NCBI GenBank assembly: GCA_014804915.1
Contig: JAAUYW010000038.1
Location: forward strand, 1-30,550
Source of the DNA: Desulfovibrio sp.
GTDB taxonomy: Bacteria > Desulfobacterota > Desulfovibrionia > Desulfovibrionales > Desulfovibrionaceae
Direction of reading: 5' to 3'
Length of the DNA stretch: 30,550 bases
Shown here piece after piece: positions 23,312 to 30,550 of this stretch; the first letter of the stretch is position 1, and each line of letters opens with the position of its first letter. Below the pieces are notes generated by a model. It was not told where the DNA came from. It was given only the letters and a program-made list of their open reading frames with translations, and ran no database searches. The translations under genes and the position numbers were made by a program.

Positions 23312-23983
23312 TCATCTGGCGTAGCTGGTTTCAATGCGGCGCATGGTTTCACAAAGATTGGCGTCCTCCGTGGCATCGCCGATAGCCGCGAAGCGCCATT
23401 TGCCATCCCGCCTGTAGAGCTTGCCCATTATCAGCGCGCGCTTGCCGGCAAAGGCCGGCGTGGCCGCGACGTCATAGCCGGCGAAAATCTCCTTCACGGC
23501 GTCGGGCGTGCCCTCGTACATCCGGATCGAGGCATAGGGGATTTGCGAAAAGTCTTCCTGGCCGACATTGTTGAGAAAAAAGAAAATCTGCTCAATGGCC
23601 GGATCAACGGCGTCGAGGTTGACAGTAATTATCTCGTTGTCCAGGCCGTCGTCGCCGCCCTGGTCGCCCTTGCGGTCATCGCCTGAATGACGCAGGGCGC
23701 CATCGGCAGTGCCGAGCTTGCCAGGCGCAAAGCCCTGTGAAGCCAGAAAATCCTTTCTGTATTCGGGGGAGTAGATATAATCGCGGATCTTGCCGGAAGC
23801 ATCCAGGGCAACGCAGCTCAGGTCGAGATCAACATCCTGGCTGACCTGCCTGTTCAGAAGCCCCAGAAGCCCCTTTCTGGCATGGGTAATGGCGCCCCAG
23901 TTACAGCCCACGCAGAATTGCCTGAGCGCGCCGTCTTCCTTTTCCAGATTGATTCTCTGGCCTTTTTCCAGTCTGATTGCCAT
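23312..23983 (-). CDS. TerD-family protein, TerZ-like
   Basis: A 223-residue TerD-domain protein. Ca2+-site acidic segments are visible: VDLDLS (51-56), HSGDDRKGDQGGDD (99-112) and the NEIITVNLDAVDP strand that follows. An N-terminal signature RLEKGQRINL and a long insertion (about 30-90) between the first strand pair and the acidic loop distinguish it from the shorter TerD encoded next to it and make it TerZ-like. The C-terminal RALIMGKLYRRDGKWRFAAIGD is the usual family end. TerD proteins bind Ca2+ and occur in tellurite, colicin and phage stress operons, where they are thought to form metal-responsive complexes near the membrane. It starts 13 bases after the preceding TerD gene, with GAGG at a good distance. 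Confidence 0.9.
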   Translation of the reverse strand: MAIRLEKGQRINLEKEDGALRQFCVGCNWGAITHARKGLLGLLNRQVSQDVDLDLSCVALDASGKIRDYIYSPEYRKDFLASQGFAPGKLGTADGALRHSGDDRKGDQGGDDGLDNEIITVNLDAVDPAIEQIFFFLNNVGQEDFSQIPYASIRMYEGTPDAVKEIFAGYDVAATPAFAGKRALIMGKLYRRDGKWRFAAIGDATEDANLCETMRRIETSYAR

Positions 23984-23996
23984 GTCCAGCCTCGCT

Positions 23997-24557
23997 TCAG
24001 CCTACGTATTTGTCCACCAGAAACTGGAGGCCGCCGCGGTTGCCAATGCCCATGGCGTCAAATTTCCAGACTCCGTTCTTGCGGTAAATGCGGCCAAATT
24101 CAACGCCGGTTTCAACAGAGAAGTCCTCCTCAAGATCGTATTTGGCTATTTCCTCGCCGGTCAGGGCATTGTAAATGCGAATGTAGGCATTGCGAACCTG
24201 GCCGAAATTCTGGCGGCGCTCCTCTGCCTTGTGGATTGTGGCTGTGAAAATGATCTCCTGGATGCGCGGATCCAGTTTTGTCAGGTCAACCAGGATGGTT
24301 TCTGCATCCTCGCCTTCGCCGCTGCCGGCTCCGGTCAGGTCATCGCCGGAAGAGGAGACCGCGCCGTCCGGAGACTGGAGGTTGTTGTAGAATACGAAAA
24401 ACTCGTCCTGCGGCAGTTTGTGGTTTTCGCCCAGCATAAACGCCGAGGCGTCAAGATCAAAGTCCGCCTGGCCGGCCGCGCTGGGATTCCAGCCCAGGCC
24501 AACGCCCACCTTTTCAAGGCCCAGCTCGATTTTCTGGCCCTTTTGCAAATTAATCAT
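23997..24557 (-). CDS. terD: TerD-family Ca2+-binding protein
   Basis: A 186-residue canonical TerD/TerE protein. It has NLQKGQKIEL at the N-terminus, DFDLDASAFML (33-43), FYNNLQSPDGAV, the acidic loop SGDDLTGAGSGEGEDAE (70-86) that binds Ca2+, and the C-terminal RIYNALTGEEIAKYDL and GRIYRKNGVWKFDAMG segments. Length and sequence match the family. ATG 24557 with GGAG upstream lies inside the ATPase gene's end (8-base overlap). Overlap with a Ca2+ ATPase gene ties the TerD Ca2+ site to a Ca2+ pump. It is the second gene of the operon. The other possible subfamily (TerE) cannot be told from TerD by sequence alone. Confidence 0.93.
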   Translation of the reverse strand: MINLQKGQKIELGLEKVGVGLGWNPSAAGQADFDLDASAFMLGENHKLPQDEFFVFYNNLQSPDGAVSSSGDDLTGAGSGEGEDAETILVDLTKLDPRIQEIIFTATIHKAEERRQNFGQVRNAYIRIYNALTGEEIAKYDLEEDFSVETGVEFGRIYRKNGVWKFDAMGIGNRGGLQFLVDKYVG

Positions 24558-27216
24558 CGCCTTTCTCCTTGCCGGCAAACAGCCGCGCGATTTCGCCGAG
24601 CCACAGCACTGGCGAGGTTACAAGGATTATCCAGATCCAGTCCGAAACGCTCAGCGGCACGACATTGAAAAACTGGCCGCCAAAAGTTACTATAAGCACC
24701 TGGCCAAAGAAAATCAGGGCCACAATCAGCAAAAAGCCGCCGGCGCCAGCGAAATGCAGGGCCGAGCTGCGCGTGCCGTAGGCCTTGGCATTAAACAGGT
24801 TCCAGAACTGGAGCATGACAAAGATGGTGAAGAACATGCTGCATTCGTAGGGGGAGAGGCCGGCGCTGGCCTTGGGAGCCGCGCTCAGCATCTGGGTCAT
24901 GGAAGTGACGTTGTAGTGCTCCAGATACCAGACGAGGCCAATCAGCAGCAGGAAGAACAGGCCGCCGACGCCGATGATGCGCTTGCGCATTGGCGGCGAA
25001 ATGATGAAAGCCTCCCTGTCCCTGGGCGGGCTCTGCATTACCTCTTCCCTGGGCGGCAGGGAGGCGAGCGCCATTGCCGCAAAGGTGTCCATGATCAGGT
25101 TTACCCACAGCATTTGCGTAACAGTCAGCGGGGACTGCACGCCCATGAAAGCGCCAACCAGCACAGTGAAGCAGGCGGCCACATTCACTGTCATCTGGAA
25201 CAGGATAAAGCGCTGGATGTTCTGGTAGAGGGAGCGGCCCCACATTACGGCGCGGCCAATGCTGGCAAAGGAGTTGTCCAGGATGGTGATGTCGCTGGCC
25301 TCTTTTGCCACGGAGGTGCCATCGCCCATCGAGAGGCCGACATGGGCTGCTTTGAGCGCTGGCGCGTCGTTTGTGCCATCGCCGGTAACAGCCACAATCT
25401 GCTTTTTGCGCTGCAGCGAGCGCACCAGCTTTTCCTTGTCCAGCGGCCTGGCGCGGGCGATGATTTTCAGGTCGTTGACGCGGCTGTCCAGCTCCTCTTC
25501 GGAAAGCGCGGCCAGCTCCGGGCCAGTGATGATGTTCCTGTCGCCGTCCTTGTCAGTCCAGAGATGGATCTGGCGGCCAATCTCGCGCGCTGTGCCCGGG
25601 GTGTCGCCAGTAACTATCTTCACCTGGATGCCGGCAGTCATGCACTGGTCAATGGCTGCTGGCACGTCCGGGCGCACAGGATCCGAAATTGACACAATCG
25701 CCAGAAATTCCAGGTCCTTGGCTGTCAGCTCGCCATCGACAATGCCATTTTCGCCAGGCTTTAGCTTCTGGCAGGCAAAACCGAGGGTGCGCATGGCCTG
25801 GGACTGCCATTTGGCCAGTCTGGCGCTGATGTCCGCGTCAGTCAGCCCGGGCGCCAGGGTCGCGCAGAGCTTGCGCACTATCTCCGGCGCGCCCTTGACG
25901 TAAACCCAGCGGCTGCCATCCGGCAATTCGGCCTGCGCGGCCATGTACTTGCGCTGCGTGGAAAAGGGCACTTCCGCCTCTATTTTTGCGGACTGGCGCA
26001 CCGAGGCGTAATCCACATTCTGGCTGTCAAGCCAGAGCAGCAACGCGCCTTCAGTGGGATTGCCCAGGGCCTCGGCGCCGCCAGATTTTTTGCGGTTGAG
26101 CTGGGCGGTTGAATTGAGCGCGATGCCGGCGCGCAGCTGCTCGCCGGAATTTTTGTCAGGAGCGTAAAACTCGTTGACTGACATCTGGTTGCAGGTGAGC
26201 GTGCCTGTCTTGTCCGTGCAGATGACAGTCGTGGCGCCCATTGTTTCGCAGGCGTGCATTTTGCGGACAAGGTTGTTGGTTTGCAGCATTCTGCGCATGC
26301 TGTAGGCCAGGCTCAGGGTAACGGCCATTGGCAGGCCTTCCGGCACGGCCACGACCACGAGCGTGATGGCGATCATGATGCTCTGGAGGAGATAGGCGAG
26401 CACTTCCACGATTTCAGTTGACTGGCCAGTCCAGAAATAGATGAGCAGGCGCCCGGCTATGATCAGCCCGGCAAAGATATAGCTGGCTTTGGTGATCAGG
26501 TCGCCCAGGCCTTCCAGCTGCTCGTTCAGCGGGGTTTTCACGCTGTCGTCAATTTGCGCAGCCTTGAATACCTTGCCGTTTTCGGTGGCGTCGCCAACGC
26601 TGAAAACCCGGGCCAGGCCGTGGCCCTCCATGACGCGCGTGCCGCGCAGCACGTGGTTTGTGGGAAAGGTCGCCTCGGGATCGGCGTCTTCGGGATTCGC
26701 GCTTTTGCGGCACAGGGGCTCGCCTGTCAGCGTGGATTCGTCAAGAGTGAGCGCCATTGCCTCCAGCAATTCCGCGTCAGCAGGCACCTCGTTGCCCTGG
26801 GAGAGAACGATGAGATCCCCGACCACGACATCCCTGCGCGGAATGGTCTGCGGGTTGCCGTTGCGGATAACCATGACCGGCTCGTCGTCATTGACCTGGT
26901 TGAGCAGTGAGAATTCGCGGTTCGCCTTGAACTCGAAAATGAAAGCGAGGCCGGTTGCCAGCAGAATGGCGAGGAAAATGCCGCAAGGTTCGAAAAACAC
27001 ATCGGCTGTCTTGTGCAGGCCGTAATATTCATAAAACGAAATCAGCAATGAAAATGCGCCTGCAACCAGGAGAATGATGATCAGCGGATCGGAAAACTTT
27101 TCCAGATACTGCTTCCAGAGCGGCTCCCTGGGCGGCGGAGTGATCAGGTTTGCGCCGTGCTGCTGGCGGCTTTCCTCTACCTGGCTATCCGTAAGACCGG
27201 CGCGTGTGGAATCCAT
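24550..27216 (-). CDS. P-type Ca2+-transporting ATPase, PMCA-like
   Basis: A P2-type ATPase of 888 residues that would pump Ca2+ out of the cytoplasm at the cost of ATP. Motifs: TGEP (164-167), the ion-site PEGLP in TM4 (292-296), the phosphorylation site DKTGT (Asp335), TGDGTNDAP (about 608-616) and the TM6 NLIMDTFAA with Asn and Asp ion ligands. About ten transmembrane helices are present; the N-terminal cytoplasmic part is short and there is no heavy-metal or calmodulin domain. The VVAVPEGLPMAVTLSLAYSMRRM stretch is typical of PMCA-type bacterial pumps. I chose ATG 27216, with GGAGG 11 bases upstream. A GTG at 27273 in frame lies inside the promoter and lacks a ribosome-binding site. It is the first gene of the Ter operon; linkage to two TerD genes suggests Ca2+ control. 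Confidence 0.93.
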   Translation of the reverse strand: MDSTRAGLTDSQVEESRQQHGANLITPPPREPLWKQYLEKFSDPLIIILLVAGAFSLLISFYEYYGLHKTADVFFEPCGIFLAILLATGLAFIFEFKANREFSLLNQVNDDEPVMVIRNGNPQTIPRRDVVVGDLIVLSQGNEVPADAELLEAMALTLDESTLTGEPLCRKSANPEDADPEATFPTNHVLRGTRVMEGHGLARVFSVGDATENGKVFKAAQIDDSVKTPLNEQLEGLGDLITKASYIFAGLIIAGRLLIYFWTGQSTEIVEVLAYLLQSIMIAITLVVVAVPEGLPMAVTLSLAYSMRRMLQTNNLVRKMHACETMGATTVICTDKTGTLTCNQMSVNEFYAPDKNSGEQLRAGIALNSTAQLNRKKSGGAEALGNPTEGALLLWLDSQNVDYASVRQSAKIEAEVPFSTQRKYMAAQAELPDGSRWVYVKGAPEIVRKLCATLAPGLTDADISARLAKWQSQAMRTLGFACQKLKPGENGIVDGELTAKDLEFLAIVSISDPVRPDVPAAIDQCMTAGIQVKIVTGDTPGTAREIGRQIHLWTDKDGDRNIITGPELAALSEEELDSRVNDLKIIARARPLDKEKLVRSLQRKKQIVAVTGDGTNDAPALKAAHVGLSMGDGTSVAKEASDITILDNSFASIGRAVMWGRSLYQNIQRFILFQMTVNVAACFTVLVGAFMGVQSPLTVTQMLWVNLIMDTFAAMALASLPPREEVMQSPPRDREAFIISPPMRKRIIGVGGLFFLLLIGLVWYLEHYNVTSMTQMLSAAPKASAGLSPYECSMFFTIFVMLQFWNLFNAKAYGTRSSALHFAGAGGFLLIVALIFFGQVLIVTFGGQFFNVVPLSVSDWIWIILVTSPVLWLGEIARLFAGKEKGDD

Positions 27217-27260
27217 AGGTGTCTGACCCTCCAAATAGGCAAAGATTTTTCCATTTCCCG

Positions 27261-27297
27261 TTAATACATTCACGTTTGCCGCACGTCAATGGCGGCA
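27261..27297 (-). promoter_or_regulatory. Promoter of the Ter operon with an overlapping inverted repeat
   Basis: Read on the minus strand, TTGACG (27289-27284) and TATTAA (27266-27261) are separated by 17 bases. An inverted repeat, TGCCGC (27277-27282) and GCGGCA (27292-27297), flanks the -35 box. It could be an operator, or a hairpin in read-through RNA. The predicted start is near 27254, giving a leader of about 38 bases. Confidence 0.65.
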
Positions 27298-27305
27298 GGA
27301 AGAAC

Positions 27306-27337
27306 AAAAAAGCCGCCGCAAGCGAACCTGCGGCGGC
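27306..27337 (-). terminator. Rho-independent terminator of the large surface-protein gene
   Basis: On the minus strand a perfect 9-bp GC-rich stem (arms 27337-27329 and 27320-27312) with an 8-base loop is followed by six T residues. It lies about 30 bases after the surface-protein stop and just before the Ter promoter, so it isolates the two units. Confidence 0.93.
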
Positions 27338-27366
27338 ATGGCTTTCAAATCCGGTCTATTTGGGTA

Positions 27367-30300
27367 TTATGCCGTTGGACCGTTGGCCGGCAATTCAACC
27401 AGGAGATTATCTGTTACATACAGGTATTCCCATGTCCCATCATCGGCATGCAGAACCGCATCGACTGGCGTTCCTGACCCATCGTTAGTCCACTGATTAA
27501 TGGTGAAGCCGCCTTGTCCTGGCGTTTCGGCCGACTCCATGAAGCCAAAGCTGACCAGGGCTGCTTCAGCCTGCGACTGATCGATCGCTGTAAAGCCATT
27601 CAGAGCCTTGATCAGATCATGTTGGCTATCCCAGTTCACAAGTTTCAAGAGAACGTTTCCGCCGGTCGCCGTGCCGAGCGTCAGGACATCGGCAACATCA
27701 TCAGAGCCAAAATCAACTGTCAGCTCGGAGTATTTTGCGTCAGCAGCCGGAGTGGAAACAATCTCGGTCAGGGTCAGGTTGTCCGCGCCTGCGCCAAGAT
27801 CAAATTTTGAGCCTTTAGCAACGCCGAGGCTATTGACAAGCACGTTGTCAGCCATCTCGCCTTTGCTTGCATAGCTGATTGTGCCCTCCGCATTCAGAAT
27901 AATGTTTGCGGTTTCCGCGCCGCCAACAGTGACGTCAATGTCGTTGCCATGCAGCTCGCCTTTCTGCTCAGTGGACATGTAAGGGTAGCCGATCCCAATA
28001 ATGGAGGCCTTGCCGCCGCCGTCCACGGTGAGCGTGATATCCCCTCCGGCCTCCATGCCTTCGCTCATGTTCAGGCCAGTGCATTTGGCAGCATTGCCTG
28101 TGATTGTGGCTGTGATATCGCCGCCGCTCGTCACCTTGTCCAGATGGAGGGCTGCCACATCGGAGACATTCACCTCAATGGAATCCGTCCCATCTCCGCC
28201 CACAGGGCCAAGATGAACGCTCATGTTGCCCTTGACGTCAAGCTGGGTGACCTTGGACAGGTCGAGATTCTCGTTGTTCGCGAAATAGAGGTGGTCTGTC
28301 GTATCGCCTATTGACGCGAGGTTGAGCGTGAGCGTTTCCACATTGGCGAGATTTGAGCCTTCAGTAAGCTGGATGCCGCCTTTCAGGTCAAACTCGGCCT
28401 CAGTGGCATTGCTGTCCACCTTGAGCAAGCCCCAGTTCTTCATGTCATCTGTCTTGTTGCCGCCCGAGCCGCCCAGACCTTCCGTGCCTGTGGCCGAAAT
28501 GGTTACTTTGGCCGGATCGCCGCTCCAGGCGAGTGAAGTTGCCTCTGTTGTTGAGAGCTGGTCAATGCTCACGTTTTCCGCATCCTCGCCCAGATCGCTT
28601 ACGCTGATCGGCCCGTTGGCGACAGTGTTGTCCTTGCTGCCATTGACTATCTCGTAGCTGGTTGCGTCGCTAATGCCGTTTGCGCTGAAGCTCATTGCCC
28701 CGGCTGCGTCCGCGGTAAGCTTGATGTTCTCAACCCCGCTCACAGAGCCCTCGCCAAAGCCGTCCCAGTTTTCGGACATTCCGACTGCGAGCGTATCTTC
28801 GGCGTCCGTGCCGACGTATGTGGTGTCCGCATCAAGCTGCGGCGTGTCGCTGCCGCCGACATAGGCCTCGTATGTGCCATTTACTGTAACATCGCCTGGC
28901 TCTTCAGCTGCGCCCTCGCTTGTGATTTGCAGGAGCGTGTTGCCAAAGGCCACATACTCGTAGCCGTCATAGGTTATGGAAACAGCCTCGGCCTCTGCGC
29001 CAGCCGCGTCCTTGTACTGGAAGCCTGCCGGATTGATCGTGATTTCTGACGCGTCCGCGGAAATGCCGTATGTTTCGAGCAGCGTCTGCGCGGCTGCCGC
29101 ATCCGCGATCTCAGCCGGATTCGCAGCGCCAGTCAGCACGGTCGAGTCGCCTTCGCGGTAATTTGAAACCTTGAGCAGCACCTTTGCCTCAGCCGGATCT
29201 ACAGCTCCAAGCTCAAGCGTATCGGCAGCCTCGTCAGCGCCAAGATCAACGCTGACTTCGGAAACCTTGTCCGCCGCGGCAGTCATTGCAGCCAGCGAAA
29301 CAGTGTCAGCGCCAGCGCCGGTTGAAATTGTCGAGCCGTCAGCCTCCATGCCGCTTATCGTGACTGTATCTTCCGTTTCAGCGTCGCTTTTATAGCTGAC
29401 TGCGCCTGTTGCATCTATGTTCGCGCTTGCGCTTGCGCCGCCGCTGACAGTTACATTCACCTCATTGCCAGTGAGGCTTTCTGCCTCAAATGTGCCTGTA
29501 TCCGAGAGAGTGGAGACGATATCCATATTGCCGGCGCCAGTGTCCACACTGCCAAGGCTGACGCTGTCCGCAGGAGCGGCTTCGGTTCCGGCTGTAACTG
29601 TGGCATTGTCGTCGCCTGTCTTTACGCTCTCCACAGTAACTTCGCTTCCGGCAAGCGTCGCCTCGACCGCGCCGCTGTCTTCGGCGCCAATCTGGCCTAT
29701 TTCCACCTTGCCGCCCTCAACCGTCGCAGTAACAGCTTCGCCCTCTGGCGCCGCGACCGTGGTAATGCTGACATCCTGATCCGGAGCGGAAACTGTCGCG
29801 GCCTGGCCATTGGTGCTCAGCTCGGCAATTTCAACTCCGCCGGAGCCTTCCGCGGTTATTGTAATATCTTCGCTGTTTTCGCCGCCGACAGAGCCGAGCT
29901 GGACAGGCCCCTCGTCAGAGCTGACTGTAACTGCCGTAGCCTTGGGCAGATTTACTTCGGCTGCGTTGATTCCGCCGCCTGTAGTTGCCAGGTTGACGGT
30001 TTCCGCGCTGTCCAGAGCGGAATCGCCGCCAAGCTGGACGTCGCCCTTTGCAGTAACGCTCGCTTCTGTGGCTCCGGCAGCCTTGACTGTGAGGAGGCCT
30101 GCGTCTTCGGCAGCGTCAGTTATGGTTACATTTGCTGTTTTGGCGTCTTCGGCCCAAGTCAATGTGGTGTCGTTGGCTGTGGAGAGCTGGCTGATGGTCA
30201 CGTTTTCAGCTGTTGCCGGCAGATCGGAAACGCTGATCGCGCTGTTGCCCTTGTTGGTGAGCTTGATGTCAGTGGCAGGGGTTATGCCGCTGGCTGAAAA

Positions 30301-30550
30301 TGTGTAGTTTTCGCCGTCCGCGCCGGCTTCAAGATCTACAGTCTGGATGTTTTCGGCCTTGCCGTCCCCTGTAAATCCATCCCAGTTGTCGTTCAGTGTC
30401 AGGTCAAGAGTGTTGTTGCCCTGGCCAGCGCCGCCGTCAATCTGGTCAGTGTCCTTGAGCTGGTCGTCGCCGTCGCCGCCTACGGAGCCTTTGAATGTCG
30501 TGTCTGTATCTGCGTTGCCCTGGTACTTGCCATCTTCATTGCCGCCAAGG
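27367..30550 (-). CDS. Large repeat-built secreted surface protein, S-layer/adhesin-like (partial, N-terminus missing)
   Basis: An open reading frame of at least 1060 residues that runs off the right edge; the start is not in the window. It is rich in Ala, Gly, Thr, Val, Asp and Glu, very poor in cysteine, and made of short beta-strand repeats (for example VTITDAAEDAG, VEIGQIGAEDSG, VSLGSVDTGAG), as in S-layer, RTX-related and beta-helix adhesins. GGDGDDQLKDTDQIDGGAG near 30450 recalls RTX nonapeptides. Two diverged copies of a module of roughly 500 residues are visible; both start with N-W-D-G-F and V/AENI and end with VLLK..N(Y/W) and an aromatic (W/Y)EY..NLL. No membrane anchor is seen; type I secretion with a C-terminal signal is plausible, but transporter genes are not in view. 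A standard start is not present; a GTG at 30201 is not the real start because the repeat pattern continues upstream. Confidence 0.8.
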   Translation of the reverse strand, partial: LGGNEDGKYQGNADTDTTFKGSVGGDGDDQLKDTDQIDGGAGQGNNTLDLTLNDNWDGFTGDGKAENIQTVDLEAGADGENYTFSASGITPATDIKLTNKGNSAISVSDLPATAENVTISQLSTANDTTLTWAEDAKTANVTITDAAEDAGLLTVKAAGATEASVTAKGDVQLGGDSALDSAETVNLATTGGGINAAEVNLPKATAVTVSSDEGPVQLGSVGGENSEDITITAEGSGGVEIAELSTNGQAATVSAPDQDVSITTVAAPEGEAVTATVEGGKVEIGQIGAEDSGAVEATLAGSEVTVESVKTGDDNATVTAGTEAAPADSVSLGSVDTGAGNMDIVSTLSDTGTFEAESLTGNEVNVTVSGGASASANIDATGAVSYKSDAETEDTVTISGMEADGSTISTGAGADTVSLAAMTAAADKVSEVSVDLGADEAADTLELGAVDPAEAKVLLKVSNYREGDSTVLTGAANPAEIADAAAAQTLLETYGISADASEITINPAGFQYKDAAGAEAEAVSITYDGYEYVAFGNTLLQITSEGAAEEPGDVTVNGTYEAYVGGSDTPQLDADTTYVGTDAEDTLAVGMSENWDGFGEGSVSGVENIKLTADAAGAMSFSANGISDATSYEIVNGSKDNTVANGPISVSDLGEDAENVSIDQLSTTEATSLAWSGDPAKVTISATGTEGLGGSGGNKTDDMKNWGLLKVDSNATEAEFDLKGGIQLTEGSNLANVETLTLNLASIGDTTDHLYFANNENLDLSKVTQLDVKGNMSVHLGPVGGDGTDSIEVNVSDVAALHLDKVTSGGDITATITGNAAKCTGLNMSEGMEAGGDITLTVDGGGKASIIGIGYPYMSTEQKGELHGNDIDVTVGGAETANIILNAEGTISYASKGEMADNVLVNSLGVAKGSKFDLGAGADNLTLTEIVSTPAADAKYSELTVDFGSDDVADVLTLGTATGGNVLLKLVNWDSQHDLIKALNGFTAIDQSQAEAALVSFGFMESAETPGQGGFTINQWTNDGSGTPVDAVLHADDGTWEYLYVTDNLLVELPANGPTA
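27385..30420 (-). repeat. Two diverged copies of a protein module within the surface-protein gene
   Basis: Copy 1 begins near 30420 (NNTLDLTLNDNWDGF) and ends near 28925 (YEYVAFGNTLLQI). Copy 2 begins near 28800 (EDTLAVGMSENWDGF) and ends near 27390 (WEYLYVTDNLLVEL). Matching landmarks in order include ENVTISQLST/ENVSIDQLST and VDLGADEAADTLELG/VDFGSDDVADVLTLG. The similarity is at protein level; DNA identity is low, so this is old duplication. Confidence 0.65.

Noticed and set aside
24550..27273. Longer ATPase start at GTG 27273
   Set aside because: It lies inside the promoter between the -10 and -35 boxes, has no ribosome-binding site and would add 19 residues without homology.

Overview
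The window looks like chromosomal DNA of a Gram-negative bacterium, most likely a member of the Desulfovibrionales (former Deltaproteobacteria). This is inferred from gene content: an IHF-alpha-type HU/IHF protein, a class 1B PyrK/PyrD pair, a periplasmic Spy/ZraP-like protein and a very large, acidic, repeat-built surface protein. No rRNA, tRNA, CRISPR array, insertion sequence or phage gene was seen.

Layout. (1) Bases 160-6409, minus strand: a compact run of six overlapping or abutting genes, pyrK - pyrD - YghO/BcerS-like GNAT-fold gene - NAD-dependent epimerase/dehydratase - ABC-F ATPase - Nudix hydrolase. It is driven by a good sigma-70-type promoter whose expected start point falls on the pyrK ATG. 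(2) 6479-7883, plus strand: a small GNAT acetyltransferase and a Spy/ZraP-like exported protein with two palindromes in its promoter region and a clear terminator. (3) 7961-8418: a stretch without a protein gene that holds a textbook sigma-54 promoter, an upstream inverted repeat, several hairpins, CCUCC motifs and a strong hairpin at its end; I read it as a candidate small RNA of about 310 nt. (4) 8424-9470, minus: an Elp3-like radical SAM protein. (5) 9753-14005, plus: ihfA, then an MBOAT O-acyltransferase, an SGNH-like membrane-anchored partner and an exported Sel1-repeat protein, probably a surface-polymer acylation cassette. (6) 14091-14615, minus: a DUF1269 membrane protein. (7) 14841-18008, plus: a tandem AAA+ ATPase followed by a WYL-type regulator.

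(8) 18060-27216, minus: an eight-gene Ter-type stress operon. In transcription order it encodes a PMCA-like P-type Ca2+ ATPase, two TerD-domain proteins, three vWA proteins (two minimal, one TerY-like with a zinc ribbon), a PP2C phosphatase and an atypical protein kinase. The last three form the TerY-P triad known from comparative genomics. The operon has a promoter (TTGACG-17-TATTAA) overlapped by an inverted repeat, and a bidirectional hairpin separates it from the convergent AAA+/WYL pair. The likely theme is Ca2+/metal homeostasis coupled to reversible protein phosphorylation, with vWA and TerD proteins as metal-binding scaffolds. (9) 27367 to the right edge, minus: the C-terminal part (at least 1060 residues) of a large S-layer/adhesin-like secreted protein made of two diverged copies of a module of roughly 500 residues, ending at a strong terminator.

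The points most worth following are the sigma-54-driven candidate RNA, the full Ter operon with its AAA+/WYL neighbours and multidomain kinase and phosphatase, the YghO/BcerS plus epimerase pair that recalls bacterial ceramide synthesis, and the apparently leaderless pyrK.
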